Assembly (NCBI RefSeq): GCF_003363715.1
Contig: NZ_QREV01000041.1
Span: 1 to 46,247 of the forward strand
Reading direction: 5' to 3'
DNA length: 46,247 nt
Source of the DNA: Parabacteroides acidifaciens
Lineage (GTDB): Bacteria > Bacteroidota > Bacteroidia > Bacteroidales > Tannerellaceae
Within the stretch, counting starts at the first letter, position 1; the number at the start of each line of letters is the position of its first letter. The notes under the pieces were generated by a model. That model was given only the letters and a program-made list of their open reading frames with translations. It was not told the origin of the DNA and did no database searches. A program made the position numbers and the translations under genes. This document shows positions 1-9,264 of the stretch, piece by piece.

Positions 1-72
1 AGGTTTTAATCTTTGTTATGTAAATTGAGTTTAGTTATAATTGTTTAATCTGTAAACTGATTTCAGGAAAGG

Positions 73-182
73 TCACGCCAATCGTCCTCTATTGTATGTT
101 ACGGCTGTATTCCTTTTATGTCACAACTGTATTCCTTCTATGTTACGGTTGGATTTCTTTTGTTTCACAGCTGTGACATGAA
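73..182. repeat. Degenerate 22-base tandem repeat
   Basis: Three clear units at 95-116, 117-138 and 139-160 each have the form TATGTYAC followed by 14 bases ending in a CCTTT/CTTT-like tract. A weaker unit lies on each side. The period is exactly 22 bases, about two turns of the helix. A second block with the same period but different sequence lies at 5935-6066. Function unknown. Confidence 0.7.
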
Positions 183-277
183 TAGCGGGTAGGTATGGAA
201 GGGGCACACATTCCGCATCGCTCATTCTATCTGCCGGGTTATTCATTCCTTTACGGCACTATAAACCCATGAAGTAC

Positions 278-366
278 TGCAGACGACGCAGACAAACGCA
301 GATCATTTATTGTTTTAAAAGAAAATAAGTCTGCGTTCCTCTGCGTAATCTGCGCCCGTCTGCGTC
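278..366. repeat. CGCAGA / TCTGCG inverted repeat cluster
   Basis: The left half carries CGCAGA-type motifs (about 280-302) and the right half the complementary TCTGCG motifs (329-364), with an AT-rich loop between them. Transcribed, this would form an imperfect long hairpin. It resembles dispersed intergenic repeats of bacterial genomes; that identity is inferred. Confidence 0.55.
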
Positions 367-416
367 CCCAAGAAATATCGGGTGAGCCCTAAATCAGCTA
401 CCGATGAATGGACATA

Positions 417-448
417 ATAAAAAAGGCCATCCTTTTCAGGATAGCCTT
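417..448 (-). terminator. Intrinsic terminator after tRNA-His
   Basis: On the minus strand AAGGCTATCC (439-448) pairs with GGATGGCCTT (423-432) around a six-base loop, followed by a run of T. It lies directly beyond the 3' end of the tRNA. Confidence 0.85.
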
Positions 449-451
449 ACG

Positions 452-526
452 GGTGAAAGATGGGGCTCGAACCCACGACCCTCGGAACCACAATCCGATG
501 CTCTAACCAACTGAGCTACTCTCACC
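452..526 (-). tRNA. tRNA-His (anticodon GTG)
   Basis: A full cloverleaf is visible on the minus strand. The acceptor arm GTGAGAG pairs with CTTTCAC (one G-U pair), the anticodon loop TTGTGGT reads GTG, and the T loop is GTTCGAG. The extra 5' G (position -1) facing a C discriminator is the hallmark of bacterial tRNA-His. CCA is not fully encoded. Confidence 0.95.
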
Positions 527-565
527 ATGTTTATCTTAACGAACCACGTTTCCTTTAAGACGGTG

Positions 566-596
566 CAAAGATAGATATTTTATTTTAAGTGCCAAA
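566..596 (-). promoter_or_regulatory. Bacteroidetes-type promoter for tRNA-His
   Basis: On the minus strand TTTG (593-596), 19 bases, then TATCTTTG (566-573) match the Bacteroidetes -33/-7 pattern. The predicted transcript starts about 35 bases before the tRNA. Confidence 0.8.
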
Positions 597-613
597 CATT
601 CCGGACACTTTTT

Positions 614-1711
614 TTAATCAAAAACATACTCATCAACCGCTTTATTGTTTCCATTTAGAAGCAAACGGGTATTCTTTACATACTTAATTAATGCTGAATC
701 GACTGAAAAAGAGCCATTTTGATTCTTCTCCGACCAAGATGCCGCCGGAACGACCCGGATATCTTCTTTTCCCCGTTTATTTACATACCGGGAGGAATAA
801 ACCAATGAATATTGTGCGGAGGCAATATACCGGCGCAGCCCTTTCCGGCACAAGACTACTTTTACCATTGCACCTCCGTCCGTATGTTCCCGGCTCATGT
901 TTGAGATAAAATTGCCTAATGAGTAGACGACCAAACGATCGGGGACGCCGTCCTCCCCTTTCCGAAGTTCCATAGGTTGGACGACATGCGGATGGCAACC
1001 GATAACCAAATCCACACCTTGCCCCAGCAACCAGTCTGCCAACCGGCGTTGTTCACGGGAAGGCATCTGCTCGTATTCCAATCCCCAATGCATATTGGCA
1101 ATAATAAAGTCAGGATTAAAAAGTTTGGCTTCGACAATATCCGCTTCCATCACCTGTTTGTCGATATAGTTGACAATACGGGGCGTATCGACCGTCAGAC
1201 CGTTGGTATCATAAGTATAATTAAGCATAATGATACGGAAATCCTTCTTGCGGAGCAGCATCGGATACGTACAATGCCGATGGCCACGATCCAGGAAAGT
1301 CCCGGTATGACGTATCTCGAGGGAATCCAGCATCCGGATAGTACGCACAAGTCCTCGTGTCCGCCTGTCAAGACAATGATTATTTGCTAACAGGAAGAAA
1401 TCGAAACCCGCCTTCTGTAAAGCCAAAGCAAAGTCTTCCGGCGCACTGAAAGCGGGATAACCGCTATAAGGTCTCCCTCCCAACGGAACCTCAAAGTTCA
1501 CGACAGCAATATCCGCAGCCTTCACCTCTTTCTCTATATTCGAAAAGTAACCGCTCAGATCAAAAGAATCTCCTTTCCGGGTATTATCGAGCTGTGTCTG
1601 GTGCATCATGGCATCCCCCGCAAACAAGATTGTCAGCGAGTCCTGGGCGGAGAGCGGCAGGCAACTAAAAAGGAATAAATAAACGACAAAGGAACAAATC
1701 TTATTCATCAT
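614..1711 (-). CDS. CapA-family (PGA_cap) calcineurin-like protein, exported
   Basis: About 365 residues in the family named after CapA, the poly-gamma-glutamate capsule protein, which has a metallophosphatase-like fold. Visible family motifs are GDAMMH near the start, VVNFEVPLGG, ANNHCLD, HWGLEY and GCHPHVVQP, the metal-ligand positions of the fold. The frame stays open upstream to 1774, but those codons lie in a palindromic repeat. The ATG at 1711 (or 1708) begins a signal peptide ending LSAQ and follows AAAGGAAC, so I chose it. It is the last gene after ffh and folD on the same strand. Many Bacteroidales carry such proteins without a capsule operon; the substrate is unknown. Confidence 0.85.
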   Translation of the reverse strand: MMNKICSFVVYLFLFSCLPLSAQDSLTILFAGDAMMHQTQLDNTRKGDSFDLSGYFSNIEKEVKAADIAVVNFEVPLGGRPYSGYPAFSAPEDFALALQKAGFDFFLLANNHCLDRRTRGLVRTIRMLDSLEIRHTGTFLDRGHRHCTYPMLLRKKDFRIIMLNYTYDTNGLTVDTPRIVNYIDKQVMEADIVEAKLFNPDFIIANMHWGLEYEQMPSREQRRLADWLLGQGVDLVIGCHPHVVQPMELRKGEDGVPDRLVVYSLGNFISNMSREHTDGGAMVKVVLCRKGLRRYIASAQYSLVYSSRYVNKRGKEDIRVVPAASWSEKNQNGSFSVDSALIKYVKNTRLLLNGNNKAVDEYVFD

Positions 1712-1715
1712 AAGG

Positions 1716-1754
1716 CTTGTTCCTTTGCGATCCCGCGTCAAGCGCGGGAACAAG
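1716..1754. repeat. Palindromic intergenic element (CCCGCG...CGCGGG)
   Basis: TCCCGCG (1731-1737) pairs with CGCGGGA (1743-1749) around TCAAG. The outer CTTGTTCC (1716-1723) is complementary to GGAACAAG (1747-1754), so two alternative hairpins are possible. It sits between folD and the CapA-like gene. Confidence 0.6.
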
Positions 1755-1778
1755 GTATGTCGAGGCAACCCCACTATA

Positions 1779-2675
1779 TTATTTATAAATAGCTTTCTTC
1801 CCTGCCAGAAGGGTATTACGCATCAAAGAGATGATTGTCATCGGACCGACACCTCCCGGAACCGGCGTGATATAAGACGCTTTGGGAGCAACTTCGTCAA
1901 ACTTGACATCGCCCGTCAGCTTAAAGCCGCTTTTACGGCTTGCATCCGGTACACGGGTCGTTCCGACATCAACAATCACAACGCCATCTTTCACCATATC
2001 GCCTTTCAGGAATTCAGGCACACCCAAAGCTACGATAATAATATCGGCACTCTGGCACATCTCTTTCAGGTTTTCCGAACGGCTGTGGCAGACAGTAACC
2101 GTGCAGTCACCCGGATAAGCCTTCTGCATCATCAGGGTTGCCATCGGCTTGCCCACGATATTGCTACGCCCTAAGACTACGCAATGTTTGCCGCGTGTCG
2201 GGATTTCATAACGGCGCAACAGTTCCAGAATACCGGCCGGAGTAGCCGACACGAAACAAGGAAGACCAATGGACATGCGTCCCACATTGATCGGATGGAA
2301 ACCGTCCACATCTTTACGATAGTCGATCGCTTCGATGATCTTCTGTTCAGAGATATGCTTCGGCAAAGGAAGCTGCACGATGAATCCGTCCACATCGGGG
2401 TCGTTATTCAATTCGTCCACTTTGCGCAGAAGTTCTTCCTCGGTCACATCGCTTTCGTAACGGATCAGTGTCGACTTGAAACCGATCTCATTGCAGGTTT
2501 TCACCTTGCTGGCGACATACGTCTCGCTACCGCCGTCATGACCGACCAAAATAGCCGCCAAATGCGGAATCTTACCGCCTGCAGCCTTGATCTGAGCTAC
2601 TTCTTCAGCCATCTCCTGCTTCATCTGGGCAGAAACAGCCTTTCCATCCAATAGTTTGTACTGTTGCTCTTCCAT
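1779..2675 (-). CDS. folD: Bifunctional methylenetetrahydrofolate dehydrogenase / cyclohydrolase
   Basis: Cytoplasmic one-carbon enzyme of 298 residues, the usual FolD length. It converts 5,10-methylene-THF to 10-formyl-THF with NADP. Family signatures occur in order: [11 protein letters not shown] (catalytic Tyr and Lys), [36 protein letters not shown] (nucleotide-binding loop), DVGTTRVP and the C-terminal [11 protein letters not shown]. It starts 20 bases after ffh and is probably co-transcribed with it. The window also encodes 5-formyl-THF cyclo-ligase (34143), another folate enzyme, but far away. Confidence 0.97.
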   Translation of the reverse strand: MEEQQYKLLDGKAVSAQMKQEMAEEVAQIKAAGGKIPHLAAILVGHDGGSETYVASKVKTCNEIGFKSTLIRYESDVTEEELLRKVDELNNDPDVDGFIVQLPLPKHISEQKIIEAIDYRKDVDGFHPINVGRMSIGLPCFVSATPAGILELLRRYEIPTRGKHCVVLGRSNIVGKPMATLMMQKAYPGDCTVTVCHSRSENLKEMCQSADIIIVALGVPEFLKGDMVKDGVVIVDVGTTRVPDASRKSGFKLTGDVKFDEVAPKASYITPVPGGVGPMTIISLMRNTLLAGKKAIYK

Positions 2676-2695
2676 ATTCTATTATCTTTTCGGAT

Positions 2696-4021
2696 TTATC
2701 TTTTAAATGAAGGGAATTTCTTGCTTCCCGGTTTGGCGGCAGTCAGCATACGCATCATCTTACGCGTTTCGTCGAACTGCTTGATCAGCTTGTTCACTTC
2801 CTGGATGGTCGTGCCGCTACCCTTGGCGATACGCTGGCGGCGTGAACCGTTCAGGATAGCCGGATTGACACGTTCGTCCGGAGTCATGGAATAGATGATC
2901 GCTTCGATGCTCTTGAAAGCATTATCGTCGATATCCACATCTTTCAGGGCTTTGCCCACACCCGGAATCATGGATGCCAGTTCCTTCAGGTTACCCATCT
3001 TCTTGATCTGCTGTATCTGAGCGATGAAGTCATTAAAGTCGAACTGGTTCTTGGCAATCTTCTTCTGCAGGCGTTTGGCTTCTTCTTCGTCATACTGTTC
3101 CTGGGCACGTTCCACCAACGAAACGATATCACCCATGCCGAGGATACGGTCTGCCATACGTTCGGGATGGAAAATATCCAGCGCATCCATCTTTTCACCG
3201 GTTCCGACAAACTTGATCGGTTTGTCGACCACCGTACGGATAGAAAGGGCGGCACCACCGCGTGTATCACCATCGAGCTTGGTCAGGACAACGCCGTCGA
3301 AATCCAGGCGTTCGTTAAATTCCTTCGCCGTGTTGACAGCATCCTGTCCGGTCATGGAGTCGACCACGAACAAGGTCTCATCCGGCTGGATAGCGCTCTT
3401 GATAGCTGCGATCTCTTTCATCATCTGCTCGTCGATAGCCAGACGGCCGGCGGTATCGACAATCACCACATCGTTTCCTTTTGCACGTGCTTCGCGAATT
3501 GCGTTCATGGCGATCTCCACCGGATTCTTATTCTCCAGTTCCATGTAAACAGGCACGCCGACCTGTTCGCCGACCACGCGCAACTGCTCGATAGCGGCCG
3601 GACGATACACGTCGCAGGCAGCCAACAGCGGCTTCTTATTTTTCTTAGTCTTCAGCAAATTTGCCAGCTTACCCGTAAAGGTCGTTTTACCGGACCCTTG
3701 CAGACCGGACATCAGGATGATTGACGGATTACCCGCCAGTTCCAGTTCGGTAGCCGTCCCTCCCATCAGTTCGGCCAGTTCGTCATGCACGATCTTAACC
3801 ATCAACTGGCTGGGCTTAACGGATGTAAGCACATTCTGTCCTAACGCCTTCACCTTCACCGTGTCGGTGAAACTCTTGGCCACTTTATAGTTTACGTCGG
3901 CGTCAAGTAATGCTTTACGTACATCTTTCAATGTTTCCGCCACATTGATTTCCGTAATCTTACCTTCACCCTTCAACAGTTTAAACGATCTGTCTAACCT
4001 TTCGCTTAAGTTCTCAAACAT
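2696..4021 (-). CDS. ffh: Signal recognition particle GTPase Ffh
   Basis: The 441-residue SRP54 homologue binds 4.5S RNA and hydrophobic signal sequences and delivers ribosomes to FtsY at the membrane. The N domain (about 1-85) is followed by the G domain with GLQGSGKTTFTGKLA (P loop), DVYRPAA, DTAGRL and TKLDGDTRGG. The C-terminal M domain carries the RNA-binding NGSRRQRIAKGSG and is less methionine-rich than in enterobacteria. First gene of the ffh-folD-capA-like unit. Confidence 0.97.
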   Translation of the reverse strand: MFENLSERLDRSFKLLKGEGKITEINVAETLKDVRKALLDADVNYKVAKSFTDTVKVKALGQNVLTSVKPSQLMVKIVHDELAELMGGTATELELAGNPSIILMSGLQGSGKTTFTGKLANLLKTKKNKKPLLAACDVYRPAAIEQLRVVGEQVGVPVYMELENKNPVEIAMNAIREARAKGNDVVIVDTAGRLAIDEQMMKEIAAIKSAIQPDETLFVVDSMTGQDAVNTAKEFNERLDFDGVVLTKLDGDTRGGAALSIRTVVDKPIKFVGTGEKMDALDIFHPERMADRILGMGDIVSLVERAQEQYDEEEAKRLQKKIAKNQFDFNDFIAQIQQIKKMGNLKELASMIPGVGKALKDVDIDDNAFKSIEAIIYSMTPDERVNPAILNGSRRQRIAKGSGTTIQEVNKLIKQFDETRKMMRMLTAAKPGSKKFPSFKR

Positions 4022-4067
4022 AATTCGTATGTATATTTATTTTATCTTCTATTCTTTGAATGAGGGG

Positions 4068-4075
4068 CAAAGGTA
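4068..4075 (-). promoter_or_regulatory. -7 box upstream of ffh
   Basis: TACCTTTG on the minus strand, about 47 bases before the ffh ATG, fits the TAnnTTTG consensus. The -33 element is weak. Confidence 0.6.
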
Positions 4076-4121
4076 AGAAAAACTGATGAATAAAGCAGGA
4101 GATTGCCCGGACAAAATAGCT

Positions 4122-5444
4122 TCAGATTTTCTTATTCTGCCAGGAAGCTTTCTTCAGATAGACAACGCTTGACACCAACAGACCGGTATAATAAACAACC
4201 TCGGTCAGGAAGCAAATGGCTACCGGCAGATGCAAACGCATTCCCGCTACATATATAAACAAGGTATAAAAAACAAGCGTAACCAACTCCATGGTAAAGG
4301 CGGAACGCGTATTTCCCGTACCTGTCACCCCGTTAAATACGATATTGGCAACCGCCCCGATCAACAGAGCGCCGGAAATGACATAAAGCGAAGGCACAGA
4401 CGCCTCGATCAAAGACGCGTCATTCGTATAAACCGACAGGATCGTAGACGGAATCAAACAGGTGACAGAAACAAACACCGCCATGATCCCCAACGAAATC
4501 CAGGTAATATGACGGATAATCGGTATCACCTGATCTTTATGACCCGCACCGATGCTGTTACTTACGAATGTATTCGTCGCCGTCGACAAGGAATTGACAG
4601 GAATCAACAAGACAATATAGACACTGCGGACAATATTCGCAACCGCCAGCTCCCGCTGTCCCAGATGTTCCACCGCCACGAAAAGCATGAAATAGGTACT
4701 AAGCGATATGAAATACTGCAACATCGTGAAGATGGAAATACCCAACACATGCCTCAGCAGCTTGACATCGAACGAACGGAACTGGTTCAAGGCATACTTC
4801 TTGATATCCACCGTCACCCGAGTATAAATCATATAAAACACAATCGAAACAGCCTCCGCCATCACCGACGCAATAGCCGCTCCCTTAATCCCTAATTCCG
4901 GAAATCCCCAATGTCCGAATATCAACAGATAGTCGAGCAAGACATTGGTCAGCGCCATCACAATCGCATTCAACGTCAACACCTTTGTGCGCGTAATACC
5001 GATGAACAAAGCACGGAACATCACATTCACAAAAGAGAAAAAGAAACCGAACACGCGCCAGTCCAGAAACTCTTCCGTAGCAGACAGAATCGTATCGGAA
5101 GAAATCAGTCCCCGCATAATATCACCCGCAAACAGACGGGACAACGTAAACATGACTGCCGCTAACGCAAGCAGGAAGAAGACGCCCTGTATCATCACCG
5201 GCCCGACTTCCCTGTAATTCCGCTCTCCATTGCGCCGGGCCATGATAATCTGCGACCCGGTACTGAAACCGAAAGCAATCGTAAAGGCACAGATATAGAA
5301 CAAACCGCCCATCGCCGATGCGCCCAGTTCAACCTCGCCTACCCGCCCTAAAAACGCAGTATCTGTTACGTTGATAACATTCTGCGCTAAAAGGCTTAAA
5401 AAGATAGGATAACTTACATTCCAGATTTGTTTATTCGTGTACAT
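4122..5444 (-). CDS. MATE-family multidrug/organic cation efflux transporter
   Basis: 440 residues with about twelve hydrophobic segments in two similar halves, the length and pattern of the MATE (NorM/DinF) family, which exports cations or drugs using Na+ or H+ gradients across the inner membrane. Family features include the N-terminal PIFLSLLAQNVINVTDTAFLGR and FGFSTGSQIIMARRNGE. The start ATG gives a short charged leader before TM1. Monocistronic: a panD terminator lies upstream and ffh's promoter downstream. Substrate cannot be told. Confidence 0.92.
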   Translation of the reverse strand: MYTNKQIWNVSYPIFLSLLAQNVINVTDTAFLGRVGEVELGASAMGGLFYICAFTIAFGFSTGSQIIMARRNGERNYREVGPVMIQGVFFLLALAAVMFTLSRLFAGDIMRGLISSDTILSATEEFLDWRVFGFFFSFVNVMFRALFIGITRTKVLTLNAIVMALTNVLLDYLLIFGHWGFPELGIKGAAIASVMAEAVSIVFYMIYTRVTVDIKKYALNQFRSFDVKLLRHVLGISIFTMLQYFISLSTYFMLFVAVEHLGQRELAVANIVRSVYIVLLIPVNSLSTATNTFVSNSIGAGHKDQVIPIIRHITWISLGIMAVFVSVTCLIPSTILSVYTNDASLIEASVPSLYVISGALLIGAVANIVFNGVTGTGNTRSAFTMELVTLVFYTLFIYVAGMRLHLPVAICFLTEVVYYTGLLVSSVVYLKKASWQNKKI

Positions 5445-5478
5445 ACAGTTTATTTTCGAATGGGATGTTTATACTCAT

Positions 5479-5511
5479 AAAAAAAGCCCGTCACATCAGA
5501 CGAGCTTTTTC
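5479..5511 (-). terminator. Intrinsic terminator after panD
   Basis: On the minus strand AAAGCTCGTC and GACGGGCTTT pair around TGATGT, with a T run on the 3' side. It lies between panD and the MATE gene. Confidence 0.85.
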
Positions 5512-5547
5512 TATATGCTTTTGCATTTATTATCAGCTACCGATGTT

Positions 5548-5898
5548 TCATATCAGCCTATTTGTCGCCGTATCGGGGAACACAACAGACGGCTTAAATG
5601 TTTTCGCTTCCTCAAAATCCATCAGGGCATAAGACATGATGATGATGATATCGCCGGGCTGTGCCTTTCGTGCTGCCGCCCCGTTCAGGCAAACCATACC
5701 AGAGCCTCGTTTTCCTTTAATAATATAGGTCTCAAGGCGTTCGCCGTTATTGTTGTTCACAATAGATACTTTCTCGTTGGCAATCAGATTAGCGGCGTCC
5801 AACAAATCCTCATCGACCGTAATACTGCCGATATAATTCAAGTTGGCCTCCGTGACCGTCACCCGGTGAATCTTTGATTTAACTACTTCTATTAACAT
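5548..5898 (-). CDS. panD: Aspartate 1-decarboxylase precursor
   Basis: 116 residues, the full PanD length. PanD makes beta-alanine from aspartate for pantothenate and CoA. The self-processing site is the Gly-Ser in [11 protein letters not shown] (around residues 24-25), which gives the pyruvoyl cofactor; K9 of SKIHR and the [11 protein letters not shown] segment are also conserved. It follows panC on the same strand, separated by 196 bases of 22-base repeats, so the two CoA-pathway genes are probably co-expressed. A terminator follows. Confidence 0.96.
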   Translation of the reverse strand: MLIEVVKSKIHRVTVTEANLNYIGSITVDEDLLDAANLIANEKVSIVNNNNGERLETYIIKGKRGSGMVCLNGAAARKAQPGDIIIIMSYALMDFEEAKTFKPSVVFPDTATNRLI

Positions 5899-5934
5899 AC
5901 GATATGAGTTATGATTCCAATTTCTGAATTATTT

Positions 5935-6066
5935 AGTTTCACTTGTTCCCCTTGCTTGAAACTTTTGTTTCACCAGCATGAAACTTTTGTTCCATAGGCA
6001 TGAAACTGGAGTTTCATGGGCAGGAAACTATTGTTTCACTTATATGAAACTTTTATTTCGCAAGGA
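5935..6066. repeat. 22-base tandem repeat of small palindromes, panC-panD gap
   Basis: Five units of exactly 22 bases start at 5957, 5979, 6001, 6023 and 6045; a weaker one starts at 5935. Each has the form TGAAAC-N4-GTTTCA plus a short spacer such as CCAGCA or TGGGCA, so every unit is itself a near-palindrome. The middle unit is the most perfect (ATGAAACTGGAGTTTCAT). The block fills the space between panC and panD and would be in their joint transcript. Confidence 0.85.
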
Positions 6067-6094
6067 AAGCAAAAACATAATTCACAAGTCTATT

Positions 6095-6934
6095 TTAGTA
6101 CTTAATATTATCTATCAGACGAACCTCTCCGCAATATACGGTAATACATCCCACGGGATAAGTCGTATCGGACCAGTTCCGGATGGATTCCATCGTGTAG
6201 CCATCTACAATCTCATAGTATTCCACCCGCATGACAGGATCGGCATTTATCGTATCGATAACATAATCTATCACCTCCTGCACACTCTTTTCGGGCGCAA
6301 AGTTAGTACTTTCTTTTAACGTACGAGCTATTAACGGTGCTTTTTGACGTTGTTCCGGCGTCAAACGTACATTCCGACTGCTTAAAGCCAGGCCGTCCGC
6401 CTCGCGTAAAATCGGACAGGCATTGATTTTCACCGGGATATCCAACTGTTTCACCATCGCGCGAATCACAGCAATCTGCTGGAAATCTTTTTCGCCGAAA
6501 TAGGCATTATCCGGTTCGACCACATAAAAGAGCTTGCTCACAATCTGGGCGACCCCGTTAAAATGGCCGGGCCGACGCGCCCCTTCCATAACTGCCGACA
6601 CCGTCCCGAAATCGAACGTACGGGTATCCGGCTCCGGATACATTTCTTCTGCCGACGGGGCAAACACATAGTCACAACCGGCCGGCTCTAACAAAGCGCA
6701 GTCCTGATCCAGCGTACGCGGATAAGTTTCAAGGTCATGCTTGTCGTTAAACTGGGTCGGATTAACAAAGACGCTGACCACACATACGTCGTTTTCCTTC
6801 ACACAACGTTCGACCAGGCTCAGGTGTCCGTTGTGCAATGCCCCCATAGTGGGAACAAAGCCGATTTGCTTGTTATTACGCTTTTCTTCAGCGAGATAAC
6901 TCTTTAATTCTTTAATACTGTTTACTATTTTCAT
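6095..6934 (-). CDS. panC: Pantothenate synthetase
   Basis: 279 residues, the standard size. It joins pantoate and beta-alanine using ATP. Signatures: [14 protein letters not shown] (HxGH-type nucleotide site), [16 protein letters not shown], and [10 protein letters not shown] followed by the C-terminal domain. Divergent from the GT5 gene, with overlapping promoter regions in a 99-base gap. Its product and that of panD feed the same reaction. Confidence 0.97.
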   Translation of the reverse strand: MKIVNSIKELKSYLAEEKRNNKQIGFVPTMGALHNGHLSLVERCVKENDVCVVSVFVNPTQFNDKHDLETYPRTLDQDCALLEPAGCDYVFAPSAEEMYPEPDTRTFDFGTVSAVMEGARRPGHFNGVAQIVSKLFYVVEPDNAYFGEKDFQQIAVIRAMVKQLDIPVKINACPILREADGLALSSRNVRLTPEQRQKAPLIARTLKESTNFAPEKSVQEVIDYVIDTINADPVMRVEYYEIVDGYTMESIRNWSDTTYPVGCITVYCGEVRLIDNIKY

Positions 6935-6973
6935 CCCTTAGATGCTTATTGACGGTGCAAAGCAAATAAATAA

Positions 6974-7005
6974 TTGCGGTAAATGAAAGAAATTTTGTAT
7001 CTTTG
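6974..7005 (+). promoter_or_regulatory. Promoter of the GT5 / DUF4270 pair
   Basis: ATTG (6974-6977), about 20 bases, then TATCTTTG (6998-7005). The box lies inside the longer frame that begins at 6983, which argues for the ATG at 7034 as the true start of the next gene. Minus-strand sequence here (TTGCTTTGC) may serve panC. Confidence 0.7.
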
Positions 7006-7033
7006 TAGCGTCTTTATAAAACTAGTTTACAGA

Positions 7034-7852
7034 ATGGATGCAAAAAAAATCTTGTTTATAGCTCAAGAAATAACACCCTACCTTCCCGAATCCGAGATTG
7101 CAACGATATGCAGAAACCTGCCGCAAGGCATACAGGAGCGCGGTCGTGAAATCAGGACTTTCATGCCTAAATTCGGCAGCATCAACGAGCGCCGTAACCA
7201 ATTGCACGAAGTGATTCGCCTTTCGGGTATGAATCTTATCATTGATGATACCGACCACCCGTTGATTATAAAGGTAGCGTCCATTCAGGCAGCCCGCATG
7301 CAGGTATACTTCATTGACAATGAAGATTTCTTCCAAAGAAAACATACTATAAGCGATGATGATGGAAACGAATACGAGGATAACGACGACCGCTCGATCT
7401 TCTATGTTCGTGGTGTATTGGAAACAGTGAAAAAGCTCCGTTGGATACCCGACGTGATTCACTGTCATGGATGGATGTCAGCGCTAACAGCCCTGTACAT
7501 CAAACGTATGTATGCCGACGATCCTTGCCTCAAAAATGCAAAGATTGTCTATTCTATTTATAACGATGACTTCAAAACACCGTTCAGAAAGGAATTTGCA
7601 AGCAAATTAAAGATGGATGGAGCCAAAGACAGCGACCTGAAAGGTATCAAGGCCGATACCAGCTTCACCGGACTGACAAAACTTGCCATTGATTTCGCTG
7701 ACGGCGTGATACAGGGAAGTGAGACAATCAACCAGGATGTGTTGGATTATATCGCGACCAAAAAGAACACGCCGTTCCTGCCTTACCAGTCTCCGGATGT
7801 TTATATGGATAAATTCAACGAATTCTACGATGTCGTATTAGGCACAAAATAA
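7034..7852 (+). CDS. Glycogen/starch synthase-like protein, N-terminal GT5 domain only
   Basis: 272 residues matching only the N-terminal Rossmann domain of GT5 glycogen synthases: KKILFIAQEITPYLPES in the position of the ADP-glucose-binding region, then DVIHCHGWMSALTALYIK and an acidic insert around DDDGNEYEDNDD. Full GlgA proteins are about 480 residues; the C-terminal nucleotide-sugar domain is absent, with no frameshifted remainder downstream. The next gene begins ten bases later, so this is a stable short form, not a recent break. Catalysis alone is doubtful; a regulatory or partner role is possible. Start chosen by the promoter at 6998. Confidence 0.85.
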   Translation: MDAKKILFIAQEITPYLPESEIATICRNLPQGIQERGREIRTFMPKFGSINERRNQLHEVIRLSGMNLIIDDTDHPLIIKVASIQAARMQVYFIDNEDFFQRKHTISDDDGNEYEDNDDRSIFYVRGVLETVKKLRWIPDVIHCHGWMSALTALYIKRMYADDPCLKNAKIVYSIYNDDFKTPFRKEFASKLKMDGAKDSDLKGIKADTSFTGLTKLAIDFADGVIQGSETINQDVLDYIATKKNTPFLPYQSPDVYMDKFNEFYDVVLGTK

Positions 7853-7862
7853 ATTTAGAGAA

Positions 7863-9242
7863 ATGAAAATCAAGCTTTTTATACTTGGCCTGAGTCTCGG
7901 GATCTCGATCTTGAGCGGGTGTAATGATGAGTTGACGCAGGTAGGAACCGGTATCCAACCGGAGAATGACAGACCGCTGGTGCATGCGGACACATTCTAC
8001 ATGAAAGCAAGCACAATGCTTACGGATTCTGTTTATGCACGAACGACTTATGGTTCGTTGGGAGAAATCTACGATCCTTTATACGGCAACCTGAAATCCG
8101 ATTTCATGTGCCAGTTCTACAGTCCGGAGAACTTCCGGTTCAGAGAAACTCCATATAATGGTAAAATAGACTCTGTTGAATTCAAAATATATTACAGCAG
8201 AAGCTGGACGGGTGATTCTCTTACGCCCATGCGTGTCCAACTCTATGAAGTTACGACACCGTTGACAAGGGATTTCTACACAAATATCGATCCCGGAAAG
8301 TATTGCAATATGCAGAAATCATTGGGCATGCAGACTTATACGGCACGTGATCTGGCCGTTTCCGACTCTCTTTGGAATGATAAAAACACCACATCCGGTG
8401 AATATACTTACTCGCCAAATGTGACCATCCGTATGCCACAGGAGCTCGGACAACGTTTCTATGAAGCGACAATCAACACACCGGAAGTCTTTAAGAATCA
8501 GAACACATTCAATGAATTCTTCCCGGGTATTTATGTAACAAACACGTACGGGACAGGAAATATCCTGAACATTGACGGTACCCAAATGAACATATTTTAT
8601 AAATATGTAGTGAAAGGTTCTGCCGGCCAGGATTCAATCATACAAACAGCAGAAGTATTTAGCGCCACATCTGAAGTAATCCAGTTGAACCGCTTTAAGA
8701 ATACCGACATGAGCCATCTCTTGGAACCGAACGACAGCATCGCTTATTTGAAGAGTCCGGCAGGTGTTTACACTCAACTGACCATTCCTGCACAGGATAT
8801 CGCGCCTATCATTAAAGGCCGTATCGTCAGCAACTTCGCGCTTTCATTGAAAGCGCTTCCGCAGGAAGACTGGAAATATGCATTTGAAGCTCCTGCCAAC
8901 CTGTTGATTTTGCCAAAGGATTCGGTTGATAGTTTCTTTAAAAGCAATAGTGTCGAAAATAGTATAACCTCTTTTAGAGCTCCATATACGGCTTCTACCC
9001 GAACTTATACATTTGGGAATATAGCAAAATTGCTCAAAGCTCACATCGAGAACTCTCCGGACGAGGACCTTGTTCTCAGTGTTATTCCGGTAGAACGCAG
9101 AGTAGGAAAGACTACAAACTATTACGGACAAACAAGTGATTATACCGTCGCTATCGAAAACTACTTGAAACCGTCCGGTGTTAAGTTGCGTATCGACAAA
9201 GATGCAATGGAAGTACGTGTTGTAACAATTGAATACAGATAA
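7863..9242 (+). CDS. DUF4270-family lipoprotein
   Basis: 459 residues with a lipoprotein signal (hydrophobic stretch ending ILSGC, Cys about 20). The mature part carries the DUF4270 opening: a 'VGTGIQP' segment, then repeated beta-rich sequence with DSVYARTTYGSLGEIYDPLYG. Families of this type are surface or outer-membrane lipoproteins of Bacteroidetes with no assigned biochemical role. Ten bases after the GT5 gene and ended by a strong terminator, so the two form an operon. Confidence 0.85.
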   Translation: MKIKLFILGLSLGISILSGCNDELTQVGTGIQPENDRPLVHADTFYMKASTMLTDSVYARTTYGSLGEIYDPLYGNLKSDFMCQFYSPENFRFRETPYNGKIDSVEFKIYYSRSWTGDSLTPMRVQLYEVTTPLTRDFYTNIDPGKYCNMQKSLGMQTYTARDLAVSDSLWNDKNTTSGEYTYSPNVTIRMPQELGQRFYEATINTPEVFKNQNTFNEFFPGIYVTNTYGTGNILNIDGTQMNIFYKYVVKGSAGQDSIIQTAEVFSATSEVIQLNRFKNTDMSHLLEPNDSIAYLKSPAGVYTQLTIPAQDIAPIIKGRIVSNFALSLKALPQEDWKYAFEAPANLLILPKDSVDSFFKSNSVENSITSFRAPYTASTRTYTFGNIAKLLKAHIENSPDEDLVLSVIPVERRVGKTTNYYGQTSDYTVAIENYLKPSGVKLRIDKDAMEVRVVTIEYR

Positions 9243-9264
9243 ATCGACCTTACATTACAGACAT

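Larger units (their letters stand above)
1..416. other. Non-coding left edge with repeats, no gene seen
   Basis: No open frame with a plausible start, ribosome site or recognisable product is visible in this stretch. It holds two repeat blocks, listed separately: a 22-base tandem repeat and a cluster of CTGCG/CGCAG motifs. The window edge cuts the region, so a gene upstream cannot be excluded. Confidence 0.7.
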
